Part shown: in pieces, positions 23,950-32,956 of the stretch
How positions within the stretch are numbered: the first letter of the stretch is position 1
How the letters are laid out: each line of letters starts with the position of its first letter
NCBI RefSeq assembly: GCF_002891295.1
Contig: NZ_LGUI01000005.1
Coordinates: forward strand, 518,707-582,706
Source: Streptomyces eurocidicus
Lineage (GTDB): Bacteria; Actinomycetota; Actinomycetes; Streptomycetales; Streptomycetaceae
Length of the DNA: 64,000 bases
Direction: 5' to 3'
Notes under the pieces: generated by a model
Seen by the model: the letters and a program-made list of their open reading frames with translations, nothing else
What the model was told of the DNA's origin: nothing
Databases searched by the model: none
Position numbers and translations under genes: made by a program

Positions 23950-24975
23950 ATGACCGAACAGACCGAGCGCTCCCTCGCCGAGCCCCTCCCACTGGGCGAA
24001 CCCCGCCCCCTCGGCGAACGCCGCGTCTGGCCACGGACCTTCGTCGACCGCCTCACCGCGCCGCTGCCCGGTGTCCGCGCCCTGGCCAGACTGGCCCGCG
24101 AGGGCCGGCTGCGCCCCAGCCCCGAAGCGCTCCGGGAGGTGTCCGCGCTGCCGGTCGAGCCCGGCCCGCTGCCCGTCGTCGACGCCGCCACGACCGCCGT
24201 CACCTGGGCCGGGCACGCCAGCTGGGTGCTGCGCGTCGGCGGTCTCACGGTCCTCACCGACCCCGTCTGGTCCCGCAGGATCCTCGGCACGCCGCCCCGG
24301 CTCACCCCCGTCGGCGTCCGCTGGGAGGACCTGCCGCCCGTCGACGCCGTCGTCATCAGCCACAACCACTACGACCACCTCGACGCGCCCACCCTCAAAC
24401 GGCTGCCCCGCGACACCCCGCTGCTGCTGCCCGCGGGCCTCGCCCGCTGGGCGCGCCGCCGCCGCTTCACCCACGTCACCGAGCTCGACTGGTGGGAGGC
24501 GGTCGAACTGCCCGGCCCGGCCGGACCGGTCCGCTTCGACTTCGTCCCCGCCCACCACTGGAGCAAGCGCACCCTCACCGACACCTGCCGCTCGCTGTGG
24601 GGCGGCTGGGTGCTGACCGCCCCGGACGGCCGGCGCGTCTACTTCGCCGGGGACACGGGCTACGGCCACTGGTTCGCCCGCATCGGCGACCGCTACCCCG
24701 GCATCGACCTGGCCCTGCTGCCCGTCGGCGCGTACGACCCGCGCTGGATGCTGGGCCCCGTCCACACCGACCCGGAGGAGGCCGTCCTCGCCTGCCAGGA
24801 CCTGGGCGCCCGCGCGATGGCCCCCATGCACTGGTCCACCTTCCTGCTCTCCGCGGAACCACCGCTCGAACCCCTCATCCGCACCCGCGCGGCCTGGGCC
24901 GTGACCGGCCGCCCCCGCGAGGACCTGTGGGACCTCCCGATCGGCGGCTCCCGGGTGCTGACGCCGGGTCAGTAA
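23950..24975 (+). CDS. MBL-fold metal-dependent hydrolase (NAPE-PLD/YfhI-like)
   Basis: A 341-aa metallo-beta-lactamase-fold enzyme. VVISHNHYDHLD (about 133-144) is the HxHxDH dinuclear metal motif. FVPAHHWSKRTLTD carries another ligand His, followed by YFAGDTGYGHWF (Asp ligand) and APMHWSTF (last His). The N-terminal 75 residues are an extension typical of the NAPE-PLD-like branch, which acts on N-acyl phospholipids in animals; bacterial substrates are unknown. ATG at 23950 has GGAG upstream. It converges on the DedA/MBL pair. Confidence 0.88.
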   Translation: MTEQTERSLAEPLPLGEPRPLGERRVWPRTFVDRLTAPLPGVRALARLAREGRLRPSPEALREVSALPVEPGPLPVVDAATTAVTWAGHASWVLRVGGLTVLTDPVWSRRILGTPPRLTPVGVRWEDLPPVDAVVISHNHYDHLDAPTLKRLPRDTPLLLPAGLARWARRRRFTHVTELDWWEAVELPGPAGPVRFDFVPAHHWSKRTLTDTCRSLWGGWVLTAPDGRRVYFAGDTGYGHWFARIGDRYPGIDLALLPVGAYDPRWMLGPVHTDPEEAVLACQDLGARAMAPMHWSTFLLSAEPPLEPLIRTRAAWAVTGRPREDLWDLPIGGSRVLTPGQ

Positions 24976-25058
24976 GCCGCCTCCCCGCCTCCGCGATAAT
25001 GATCTTTCGCCCCGGCTGCGGCCCGGCCGTCGACGGGACCGCGGACGACCTTTAGGAC

Positions 25059-25079
25059 AGCGGGCCGGCCAAGCCCGCT
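25059..25079. terminator. Hairpin between convergent genes
   Basis: AGCGGGC and GCCCGCT with a 7-nt loop. It touches the stop codon of the leftward DedA gene and lies 84 bp past the rightward MBL gene. Confidence 0.5.
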
Positions 25080-25707
25080 ACCGCACCCGCCGCCACACCG
25101 AAGGCACCGCCCCCACCACCACCGTCACCGCGACCGCCGCCGCCACCCCTTGCCACGGGCGGGCGAAGAGCGAGCCGCCCAGGACGCCGATGACCTGGTA
25201 CGTCGCCGCCCACGCCAGGCACGCCGGGGCGTCGCCGCGGGCGAAGCGGGACGGCGGGACGCGGGAGAGGAGGCAGGCCAGCATCACCGGGACGCGGCCT
25301 GCCGGGAGGAGGCGGGACAGGACGAGGACCGTCACCCCGTGTTCGTCGAGTTTCGTACGGGCCCGGGCCAGGCGTTCCGGGGAGGCGCGGTCGCGGAGGC
25401 GGTTCAGCCAGCGGGAGCCGTTGCGGGAGGCCACCCCGCGCCGGCCGAGGCCGTACAGCGCCATGTCGCCGAGGAACGCCGCGGACGACGCGACCAGGAA
25501 CACCCACAGCAGGGAGAACGGCGAGCTCTGGTGGAAGGCCACCACGGCCGCCGAGCTGACCACCGCGCCCGTCGGCACCACCGGCACCAGGGCGCCGAGC
25601 GCGACCAGCAGGAACAACGACGGGTAGCCGACGGCCTGCTGGGTCGACTCCGGCGGTACCGCCCGGGTCAGCGCCTCGGCGGCCCACTCCGGCAACGGAG
25701 CGATCAC
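25078..25707 (-). CDS. DedA/SNARE-associated family membrane protein
   Basis: A 209-aa integral membrane protein. Hydrophobic segments lie at about 30-50, 68-85, 125-150 and 162-200. FLGDMALYGLGRRG and SRLLPAGRVPVMLACLLSRVP correspond to the conserved re-entrant-loop motifs of DedA proteins, which scramble or flip phospholipids and undecaprenyl phosphate in studied bacteria. The GTG start at 25707 overlaps the stop of the upstream MBL gene (GTGA), so the two are translationally coupled and probably act together. Confidence 0.85.
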   Translation of the reverse strand: MIAPLPEWAAEALTRAVPPESTQQAVGYPSLFLLVALGALVPVVPTGAVVSSAAVVAFHQSSPFSLLWVFLVASSAAFLGDMALYGLGRRGVASRNGSRWLNRLRDRASPERLARARTKLDEHGVTVLVLSRLLPAGRVPVMLACLLSRVPPSRFARGDAPACLAWAATYQVIGVLGGSLFARPWQGVAAAVAVTVVVGAVPSVWRRVR

Positions 25708-26486
25708 CTCGCCCCCAGCGGCCGTACGGACTCGCCGTGGCCCAGTCGGTGCACCGTGGCCTCGGGGGCGAGCCGCCCCGCCAGGCGGACGAACTCCTCG
25801 CCCGGCGCGTGGAATTCGTGCGGCCGCACCCCGTCCATGCCGATCGGCCAGTACGTGCCGTAGTGCACCGGCACCGCGGTCGGCGCCTCCAGCCGGGCCA
25901 GGGCCCGCGCGGCCCGGCCCGCGTCCAGGTGGCCGTGGCCCAGGAACGGGCCCCAGCCGCCGACCGGCAGCAGCGCCACGTCCACCGGGCCCACCTCGTC
26001 CGTCATGCCCTCGAACCAGCCCGTGTCCCCGGCGAAGTACGTCGTCGCCTCGCCCCGCACCACATAGCCGAGCGCGGGCACCCGGCGTGGCCCGTACGGC
26101 AGCCTGCGCCCGTCGTGTTCCGCGTGCACCGCACGTATCCGCAGCTCTCCGCAGCGCACCACGTCCCCCGGCGCGGCCTCGCTGATCCGCAGGCCCCGGG
26201 CGGCGGCCAGCCTGCCCAGACCCGGCACCACGGTCGGCGCGCCCCGGGGCACCACCAGGCGCGTACCGGGGGCGAGCCGGGCCAGCGAGGGGAGGTGGAG
26301 GTGGTCGGCGTGCAGGTGCGACACGAGGACGACGTCCGCGACGGCCGCCTCGGGCGGCGGGACCGCGCCCCGGCGGCGGCGCAGATGCGCCAGCCGCCGG
26401 ACGAACAGCGGATCGGTCAGGACCCGTGTCCCCGAGTCCTCCACCGTCACGGTGGCATGCCCCCACCAGGTGAGCTCCACCGGCAC
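25704..26486 (-). CDS. MBL-fold metal-dependent hydrolase coupled to DedA
   Basis: A 260-aa metallo-beta-lactamase-fold protein of the UlaG/YfhI-like type: WWGHATVTVEDSG at the start, VLVSHLHADHLHLP (HxHxDH) near 60, YFAGDTGWF and a final AVPVHYGTYWP. The start GTG at 26486 is chosen because GGAGG sits 6 bases upstream and the conserved region begins at once; a frame extension to 26558 has no support. The stop overlaps the DedA start. Substrate unknown; the partner suggests a lipid or lipid-linked compound. Confidence 0.85.
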   Translation of the reverse strand: MPVELTWWGHATVTVEDSGTRVLTDPLFVRRLAHLRRRRGAVPPPEAAVADVVLVSHLHADHLHLPSLARLAPGTRLVVPRGAPTVVPGLGRLAAARGLRISEAAPGDVVRCGELRIRAVHAEHDGRRLPYGPRRVPALGYVVRGEATTYFAGDTGWFEGMTDEVGPVDVALLPVGGWGPFLGHGHLDAGRAARALARLEAPTAVPVHYGTYWPIGMDGVRPHEFHAPGEEFVRLAGRLAPEATVHRLGHGESVRPLGAR

Positions 26487-26520
26487 CGGGCACCTCCATG
26501 ACTCATCGGTGCCTCCCACC

Positions 26521-27054
26521 TTACGGGCGTCCCCCGGCCACCTCGATGACATGGACACACACGGGCACCCGGTGCGCCGGATCCGTCGTCTCGCGCTCCC
26601 GCCGCATCCCGAGCTTGCGCATGATCTTCGCGGCGGAGTCGTTGCCCACCTGGTGCACGCCCACCACCCGGCCCAGGCCCCGGTCCCGCAGCGCGAAGTC
26701 CAGCACCGCCCGGGCGGCCTCGGTGGCCAGCCCGTGCCCCCAGTGCCCGCGCCCGAGCCGCCAGCGGATGTCCACCGCGGGCAGGATCTCCGGCAGGTAC
26801 TCCGGCACGGACAGCCCCGCGAACCCGGCCAGCCGCCCCGTCCCCCGCACCTCCACCGCGAACAGCCCGACCCCCCGTTCCTCCCACTCCCGCTCCCACC
26901 GCGCGAGGTCCGCCGCCGTCTCCTCCCGGCCCAGCACCGCGCCGTCGGCGATCCAGCGCATCACCTCCGGGTCGGCGTTGATGTCGGCCATCGGTCCGAG
27001 GTCGTCCTCGCGCCAGCGGCGCAGCGTCAGTCGAGGGGTACGAAGGGTGGTCAT
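26521..27054 (-). CDS. GNAT family N-acetyltransferase
   Basis: A 177-aa acetyltransferase of the RimJ/RimL-like class: LRTPRLTLRRWREDDLGPM at the start, WRLGRGHWGHGLATEAARAVLDFAL for acetyl-CoA binding and GVHQVGNDSAAKIMRKLGM near the end. It has Arg-Gly-His-Trp-Gly-His in place of the usual QxxGxG/A. Start at 27054; the upstream extension of 18 residues lacks conserved features. Lies 34 bp from the MBL gene on the same strand. Confidence 0.88.
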   Translation of the reverse strand: MTTLRTPRLTLRRWREDDLGPMADINADPEVMRWIADGAVLGREETAADLARWEREWEERGVGLFAVEVRGTGRLAGFAGLSVPEYLPEILPAVDIRWRLGRGHWGHGLATEAARAVLDFALRDRGLGRVVGVHQVGNDSAAKIMRKLGMRRERETTDPAHRVPVCVHVIEVAGGRP

Positions 27055-27153
27055 GCCGGCATCCTGCCCAGCCGGGGCGGGGCGAAAGCCCTGGGACGGC
27101 AGGGTCACCGGTGATCGTGGAAGTCCGGCTTGGCGTACCGTTCCGCCGGCCCC

Positions 27154-28377
27154 TCAGCCGTCGAGCCGCGCCTGCACCAGTGCCTGCGAACCGTCGGTGC
27201 GCCACCCGGGCCGGATCACGTCCATCCGCTCCGCGGTCTTCCGCCGGAGCCCGACCACCACGTCCGACTTCAGCGTGCGCAGCGCGACCGGCGAACCCGG
27301 CACCCCCGCGACGGCGTCCGCGAACGGCCGGGTCGCAGGCCAGGCCCGGTCGCCCACCAGACGCCGGTAGTTGAGGTCACCCTTGAACACGCACAGCCGG
27401 GCCGCGCCGAGCTGCGCCCGCAGCCCGGCGGGCAGCTCGCCGAAGCCGAGCGGCGAGCAGAAGAACTCGTGGCCCCCCACCCGGAGCCGCCCGTGGGCCG
27501 CCGCCTCCCGCAGCCGCCCCGCGGCCTTCCCCGCCTCGCCGCCGAAGGAGGACAGCCGCACCAGGCAGTCCCGCACATCCGTGGTGACCGCGTCGGAGAC
27601 GAAGTAGGGCCGTGGCTTGACGTGCAGGAAGACCGAACTCGCCCGCCGGGTCAGCAACAGGTGGTCGACGAGCAGCAGGTCGGCGAGGAGCTCGCGCCCC
27701 GCGTTGTCCAGGATCACGTGGACCTCGCCCGGGGACCGCCCGCCCAGGTGCCGCCACAGGGCGCCGCTGTCGTCGGCGAGGAGCGGGACGCCGTCCTCGG
27801 CGCCTTCGTCGCGCACCAGCCGGAAGCCGAGATCGGCGCGGTTCCCGTACAGGGAGGCCAGCAGCAGGGTGCGGAACGCCTCGGCCGGCGCCGAGCGGTC
27901 CAGCCCGTCCAGCCACGCGGTGTCGGCCTCCAGCGCGGGGTCGGCCAGCTCGGCGGCCTTCATGGGGGCGAACGGGTCCACCCCCTGCCACGGCCCGGGC
28001 GCGAAGTACCCGACGCACTCCAGCAGTCGAAGGTAGAAGTAGCTCTCGGCCCACAGGAACGGCACGTCGCGCCACGGCCGGCCGAAGTACTCCCGGCCCC
28101 ACCCGAGCCACTGCTCCCGGCCCGGCGTCGTCTCCTCCGGCGGCCGGACGACGGCGGTGTCCGAGGCCGACTCCGCCAGCAGCTCCCGGAGCCCGGACCG
28201 CTGCCCGGGACCGTAGGGGTTGCTCTCGCAGAGCCGCTCGACCAGGGCGGGGTGGCGCTCGTGGAACACGCCCCGGCCGAACCCTCCCGGGTCGGCGATG
28301 CCGAAGGCCGGGGGCGTCGGGGCCGGCTCCGGGGCCGGCTTCGAGGAAGGAGGGGTCGGGGTGCGCCGGTCGGTCAT
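27154..28377 (-). CDS. DUF89 / ARMT1-like damage-control phosphatase family protein
   Basis: A 407-aa protein. The C-terminal two-thirds matches the DUF89 fold: HVILDNAGRELLADLLLVDHLL carries the conserved metal-binding Asp-Asn, LCVFKGDLNYRRLVGD carries the second Asp, and LRTLKSDVVVGL the later lysine. Family members dephosphorylate sugar phosphates or damaged phospho-metabolites using a divalent metal. The first 25 residues are a proline-rich tail. Start at 28377; the Shine-Dalgarno is weak. Divergent from the next gene across 107 bp. Confidence 0.87.
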   Translation of the reverse strand: MTDRRTPTPPSSKPAPEPAPTPPAFGIADPGGFGRGVFHERHPALVERLCESNPYGPGQRSGLRELLAESASDTAVVRPPEETTPGREQWLGWGREYFGRPWRDVPFLWAESYFYLRLLECVGYFAPGPWQGVDPFAPMKAAELADPALEADTAWLDGLDRSAPAEAFRTLLLASLYGNRADLGFRLVRDEGAEDGVPLLADDSGALWRHLGGRSPGEVHVILDNAGRELLADLLLVDHLLLTRRASSVFLHVKPRPYFVSDAVTTDVRDCLVRLSSFGGEAGKAAGRLREAAAHGRLRVGGHEFFCSPLGFGELPAGLRAQLGAARLCVFKGDLNYRRLVGDRAWPATRPFADAVAGVPGSPVALRTLKSDVVVGLRRKTAERMDVIRPGWRTDGSQALVQARLDG

Positions 28378-28484
28378 CGGGGGCTCGCTTCGTCGCGGGG
28401 GCGGGCGGGAGAACGTGACGTTGTCAAGGGCTTCTTCAGGACGAGAGCCCGGTGTTCCGGAGCCCTTCACCTACCCTTTCAAGC

Positions 28485-30599
28485 ATGGGGCGTGTGCGCG
28501 GCGCGGTTCGACGTTTCGGCAGGTCGGCCAGGGAGCGGTGGCGGGAGGTCGTCGGTCCGTGGGCGGCCGGCACCGTCACGATGCTCGTCCTCGCGGCGGT
28601 CCTGCCCGACTTCCGGCTCCAGTCCGCCGACGGGGAGAGCGCCACCCGCGTCGCGATCACCGCGGCGCTGGGTGCGGGGATGTTCGGCCTGCTCGGCGCC
28701 GTGGTCTGGCCCGTGCTGGTACGGGCGCTGCTGCTGGTGCCCGCGTTCGTGCTGGGACTGCTGGTCTTCTTCCTCAACGGGTCGCTGCTGCTGATCGCGC
28801 TGGCCCTGCTCCCCGTGGGCAGCGGCGCCGCCGAACCCGAGACGGCCGTGGTGGTGGCCGCGGCGATGTCGGCGGCCTCGTCCGCCGCGGGCACCTTCCT
28901 CGCCGTGCGCGACGACGCCGCGTACGGGCGCAGGCTGGCCCGGCTCGCCGGCCGCAAGCGGCGCCGGCGCGGTGCGGACACCGGCCGGCGCCGGACGCCC
29001 GGCACCGTCTTCCTCCAGCTCGACGGCGTCGGCCACGACGTGCTCCGGGACGCCCTGCGGGAGCGCCCCGGCGGGCGCCGGGAGGGGCCGCTGATGCCGA
29101 CCCTCGCCGGGTGGGCGGCCACCAGCCACCGGCTCACCCCCTGGCGCACCGACTGGTCCAGCCAGACGGGCGCCAGCCAGCTCGCCATCCTGCACGGCTC
29201 CAACGAGGACGTGCCCGCCTTCCGCTGGTACGAGAAGGAGACCGGCGAGGTCCTCGTCAGCGGGCGGCCCGCCGGGGCCGCCGAGCTCCAGCGGCGCGCC
29301 GTCGCCCGCACCGGCGACCGCGGCCTGCTGGGCGACGACGGCGCCAGCCGGGGCAACCTCTTCAGCGGCGGCGCCGACCAGGTCGCCCTCGTCCTGTCCG
29401 TCGCCGCCCGGCGCGGCCGGCACAACCGCTCCCGGTCGGGCTACTTCGCCTACTTCTCGGACCCCGCCAACGCCACCCGCACCGCCGTCTCCTACGTCGC
29501 CGAGGTCCTCCGCGAGATCGGCCAGTCCCTCCGGGCCAGGATCCGCCGGGAGGCCCCGCGGCTGCCGCGCGGCGGCCTCTACCCCTTCGTCCGCGCCTTC
29601 GCGACGGTCGTCGAGCGGGACGTGGTCGTCGCCGCCGTCCTCGGTGACGTCCTCGCCGGCCGCACCGCCGTCTACGCGGACCTCGTCGGCTACGACGAGG
29701 TCGCCCACCACTCCGGCCCGCGCGGCCGCGACACCCACCAGGTGCTGAGGGACCTCGACCGGGCCGTCGCGCTGATCGCCAGGGTCACCCGGCACGCGCC
29801 CCGCCCGTACCGGATCGTGCTGCTCTCCGACCACGGCCAGAGCCCGGGGGAGACCTTCGCCGGCCGCTACGGACTGACGCTCGAGGAGCTGGTGCGGCGG
29901 GGCCGGGCCGCGGCCGGGCCGCAGCCGGTCGTGCTGGCCTCGGGCAACCTCGGCCTGGTCTCCTTCCCCGACCTGCCGGGCCGCGCGAGCCGCGAGGAGA
30001 TCGACCGCCGGCACCCCGGGCTGCTGCGCGGCCTCGCCGATCACCCGGGGATCGGCTTCCTGCTCGTACGCTCCGAGGAGCACGGCCCGGTGGTGCTGGG
30101 GCCCGGCCGTGCCGAGCACCGCCTGGAGACCGGCGAGGGGGCCGCGGAGAGCCCGCTGCGCGGTCTCGGGCCGGGCGCGGTGGAGGCCGTGCGGCGGACG
30201 GCCGGGTTCCCGCACACGGCGGACATCATGGTCAATTCCGCGTACGACCCGGCGACGGGCTCGGTGCACGCCTTCGAGGAGCAGATCGGCTCGCACGGCG
30301 GGCTGGGCGGCGAGCAGGGCCACCCGTTCCTGCTGTGGCCCCGGGAGCTGAGCGCGCCGGTGCGGGAGGGCGCGGAACTGGTGGGGGCGGAGCGGGTGCA
30401 CCGGGTGCTGCGGCGGTGGCTGCGGGAGGCGGGAGAGCCCGTGACAGCGGTGGCGGAGCGGCAGGCGGAGGCCGGGGAACCCCAGATACCGGTGGGCCGG
30501 ATTCCGTTTGACGGGCGGGCGCACGAATCACTGCCGGTGGGCGAAATGCCAGCACCTTTTGCGGTCACCGGCCCTGCCCTGCGGGACAAAACCGAGTGA
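28485..30599 (+). CDS. Membrane protein: holin-like N-terminus fused to a type I phosphodiesterase/alkaline-phosphatase-fold domain
   Basis: A 704-aa protein. Residues about 22-140 hold four hydrophobic segments resembling the phage holin 4_2 (YvlD-like) domain. After a basic linker (RKRRRRGADTGRRR, about 160), residues 170-640 look like a phosphodiesterase/phosphatase of the alkaline-phosphatase superfamily: TVFLQLDGVGHDVL (metal Asp), SSQTGASQLAIL (nucleophile Thr/Ser region), DLVGYDEVAHHSG (Asp and His ligands), LLSDHGQSPG (Asp-His) and SHGGLGGEQGHP (last His). Probably anchored with the hydrolase domain on one membrane face; substrate unknown. Start chosen at 28485, where the basic N-terminus begins. 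Confidence 0.8.
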   Translation: MGRVRGAVRRFGRSARERWREVVGPWAAGTVTMLVLAAVLPDFRLQSADGESATRVAITAALGAGMFGLLGAVVWPVLVRALLLVPAFVLGLLVFFLNGSLLLIALALLPVGSGAAEPETAVVVAAAMSAASSAAGTFLAVRDDAAYGRRLARLAGRKRRRRGADTGRRRTPGTVFLQLDGVGHDVLRDALRERPGGRREGPLMPTLAGWAATSHRLTPWRTDWSSQTGASQLAILHGSNEDVPAFRWYEKETGEVLVSGRPAGAAELQRRAVARTGDRGLLGDDGASRGNLFSGGADQVALVLSVAARRGRHNRSRSGYFAYFSDPANATRTAVSYVAEVLREIGQSLRARIRREAPRLPRGGLYPFVRAFATVVERDVVVAAVLGDVLAGRTAVYADLVGYDEVAHHSGPRGRDTHQVLRDLDRAVALIARVTRHAPRPYRIVLLSDHGQSPGETFAGRYGLTLEELVRRGRAAAGPQPVVLASGNLGLVSFPDLPGRASREEIDRRHPGLLRGLADHPGIGFLLVRSEEHGPVVLGPGRAEHRLETGEGAAESPLRGLGPGAVEAVRRTAGFPHTADIMVNSAYDPATGSVHAFEEQIGSHGGLGGEQGHPFLLWPRELSAPVREGAELVGAERVHRVLRRWLREAGEPVTAVAERQAEAGEPQIPVGRIPFDGRAHESLPVGEMPAPFAVTGPALRDKTE

Positions 30600-30683
30600 T
30601 TTTGCGGAGGGGCGCGCTCCGTTGCACCATGCGCTGTCGCACGACCCCGCGACCTGCCCGCAGGACGAGAGGCGCACCACCTC

Positions 30684-32102
30684 ATGCACGACACCGACGG
30701 CACACACACCCGCCGTTTCGGCCTACCGACCGCCACCGCCCTGGTGATGGGCAACATCATCGGCGGCGGCATCTTTCTGCTGCCCGCCTCCGTCGCGCCC
30801 TTCGGCACGGTGAGCCTCCTGGCGTTCGGCGTCCTCACGGTCGGCGCCATCGCGCTGGCCCTCGTCTTCGGCCGGCTCGCCGAGCGCCATCCGCGCACCG
30901 GCGGCCCGTACGTCTACGCCCGTGAGGCGTTCGGCGACTTCGCCGGCTTCCTCTCCGCCTGGTCGTTCTGGACCATGACCTGGGTGAGCAACGCCGCCCT
31001 CGCCGTCGCGGGCGTCGGCTACTTCCACGTGCTGACCGGCGGCGGCTCGAAGTCCCAGGACCTGCTGGTGGCGCTGGCCATGCTCTGGCTGCCGGCCCTG
31101 GCGAACCTCGCGGGCACGCGCTGGGTGGGCGCCGTGCAGATGATCTCCACGGTGATGAAGTTCGTCCCGCTGCTGTTCGTCGCGGTCATCGGGCTGTTCT
31201 TCTTCGACCCGGACAACCTCGGTTCCTTCACCGTGGGCGGCGGCAACTGGACGGGCGGGCTGACGGCCTCCGCGGCGATCCTCCTGTACAGCTACGTGGG
31301 CGTCGAGTCCGCCGCGATGAGCGCCGGCGAGGTCCGCGACCCGGAGCGCAACGTCGGACGGGCCAGCGTGCTCGGCACCATCGGCGCGGCCGTGGTCTAC
31401 CTCCTGGGCACCCTCTCCGTCTTCGGCTCCGTGCCGCACGACAAGCTCGTCACCTCCACCGCCCCGTTCTCCGACGCGGTCAATGTGATGTTCGGCGGCG
31501 AGTGGGGCGGCACGCTGATCGCCGCCTGCGCCGTGATCTCCATCGTGGGCGCGCTCAACGGCTGGACGCTGATGAGCGCCCAGGCCCCGTACGCCGCCGC
31601 CAAGGACGGGCTGTTCCCCGCCGTCTTCGCCAAGAAGCGGCGCGGGGTGCCGACGGTGGGCGTGCTGACCGCCACGGTCCTCGCCACGCTGCTGACGGTC
31701 TTCAACTACACCACCGGGGTGACCGGGGTCTTCGAGATCCTGGTGCTGATCACGACCTTCTCGGCGACCGTCCCTTACCTGCTGGCCGCCGCCGCGCAGA
31801 TGTACTTCCTGCTGACCGGCCGCCGCGACAAGGTCCGCCCGGCCCGGTTCACCCGTGACATGGTGCTCGCGCTCGGCGCGTTCGCCTTCTCCTTCTGGCT
31901 GGTCGCCGGCGCCGGTTACGCGGCGGTCTACCAGGGCGTGCTGTTCCTCTTCACCGGCATCATCGTCTACGTCTGGCTGGCGGCCCGCCGCCCGGCGGGG
32001 GAGCCCGCCGGGGCGGCCGAGTCTGTCGAGTCCGTCGAGTCCGCCGTGACGGCCGGGACCGCTGAGCCCACCGAGCCCGCCGAGGCGGCCGTCAAGCGGT
32101 GA
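30684..32102 (+). CDS. APC family amino acid permease
   Basis: A 472-aa transporter with about 12 membrane helices. GNIIGGGIFLLPASVAPFG in helix 1 is the APC substrate-binding unwound segment, and SYVGVESAAMSAGEVRDPERNVGRAS is the helix 6 to loop signature. It resembles the basic amino acid/polyamine antiporter branch (AdiC-like), which suggests an amino acid or amine substrate. The last 35 residues are an acidic, low-complexity tail (VESVESVESAVTAGTAEPTEPAEAA). Its 3' end overlaps the convergent SDR gene by 11 bp. Confidence 0.88.
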   Translation: MHDTDGTHTRRFGLPTATALVMGNIIGGGIFLLPASVAPFGTVSLLAFGVLTVGAIALALVFGRLAERHPRTGGPYVYAREAFGDFAGFLSAWSFWTMTWVSNAALAVAGVGYFHVLTGGGSKSQDLLVALAMLWLPALANLAGTRWVGAVQMISTVMKFVPLLFVAVIGLFFFDPDNLGSFTVGGGNWTGGLTASAAILLYSYVGVESAAMSAGEVRDPERNVGRASVLGTIGAAVVYLLGTLSVFGSVPHDKLVTSTAPFSDAVNVMFGGEWGGTLIAACAVISIVGALNGWTLMSAQAPYAAAKDGLFPAVFAKKRRGVPTVGVLTATVLATLLTVFNYTTGVTGVFEILVLITTFSATVPYLLAAAAQMYFLLTGRRDKVRPARFTRDMVLALGAFAFSFWLVAGAGYAAVYQGVLFLFTGIIVYVWLAARRPAGEPAGAAESVESVESAVTAGTAEPTEPAEAAVKR

Positions 32103-32853
32103 CGCCGCCGTCGAGGACGAGGTCGGCGCCCACGGTGTAACCGGCCTCGTCCGAGGCGAGGTGGAGCACGGCCGCGGCGATCTCGTCCGGGGCGCCCGCG
32201 CGGCCCACCGGCACGTCGCGGCGCATCCGCTCGGCCTTTTCCGGCGAGGACTCGCCCGGCCGGGAGGACATCGGGGTCTCCACGGGCCCGGGGCTGACGG
32301 CGTTGATCCGCACCCCGTCGCCGATGTGGTCGAGCGCGGCGTTGCGGGTGAGCGCGGAGACCGCGGCCTTGCCGGCCGCGTACGCGCCGAACCCGGGGCG
32401 GCGCATATGGGCGCCGAGGTTGGAGGCGATGTTCACGATCGCCCCGCCGCCGTGCTCCCGCATGTGGCAGATCTCGTACTTCATGGACAGCCAGATCCCC
32501 TTGAGGTTGGTGTCCATGATCCGGTCCCAGTCGTCCTCGTCGATGTCGGCGACCTTGGCGGGGGCGATGAGCATCCCGACGTTGTTGACCGCCACGTCGA
32601 GCCCGCCGAAGCGCTCGACGGTCCGCTCGACGAGGTTCCGTACGTCCGCCGCCCGAGTGACGTCCGCGGTGATCGCCACGGCCTCGCCGCCCGCGGCCTC
32701 CATCTGGCGGACGGTCTCCTTCAGGGGCTCCTCCCGGCGGCCGGCGACGACGACCCGGGCGCCCTCACGGGCGAAGGCGAGCGCGACGGCCCGGCCGATG
32801 CCCGTACCGCCGCCGGTGACGAGGACGGTCCTGCCGGTGAATCGTGCGGTCAT
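32092..32853 (-). CDS. SDR family oxidoreductase (glucose-1-dehydrogenase-like)
   Basis: A 253-aa classical SDR: VTGGGTGIGRA, ADVTRAAD, NNVGML (Val replaces the usual Ala), SNLGAHMRRPGFGAYAAGKAA with Tyr-x3-Lys, and NAVSPGPVETPM. The VVVAGRREEPL segment (Arg after strand 2) favours NADP(H). Start at 32853 with GAGGAG upstream; an earlier frame start adds 12 residues that lie across the operator. Immediately downstream of a TetR gene on the same strand, with a palindrome between them, so it is the likely regulatory target. Confidence 0.88.
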   Translation of the reverse strand: MTARFTGRTVLVTGGGTGIGRAVALAFAREGARVVVAGRREEPLKETVRQMEAAGGEAVAITADVTRAADVRNLVERTVERFGGLDVAVNNVGMLIAPAKVADIDEDDWDRIMDTNLKGIWLSMKYEICHMREHGGGAIVNIASNLGAHMRRPGFGAYAAGKAAVSALTRNAALDHIGDGVRINAVSPGPVETPMSSRPGESSPEKAERMRRDVPVGRAGAPDEIAAAVLHLASDEAGYTVGADLVLDGGVTA

Positions 32854-32892
32854 GAGATGACTCCTCGAAGATGATGAGAGACACGACATAAG

Positions 32893-32908
32893 AAGAACGT
32901 TCGTTCTT
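32893..32908. promoter_or_regulatory. TetR-type operator upstream of the SDR gene
   Basis: AAGAACG-TT-CGTTCTT has perfect 7-bp arms and lies 40 bp before the SDR start. A weaker related site, GAACGATCGGTC, sits at about 33557-33568 just upstream of the TetR start, consistent with autoregulation. Confidence 0.65.
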
Positions 32909-32956
32909 GAATCAGGGCAGACGGAAACGGCGCCCGGCCGCCTCCGCTCCAGTGGG

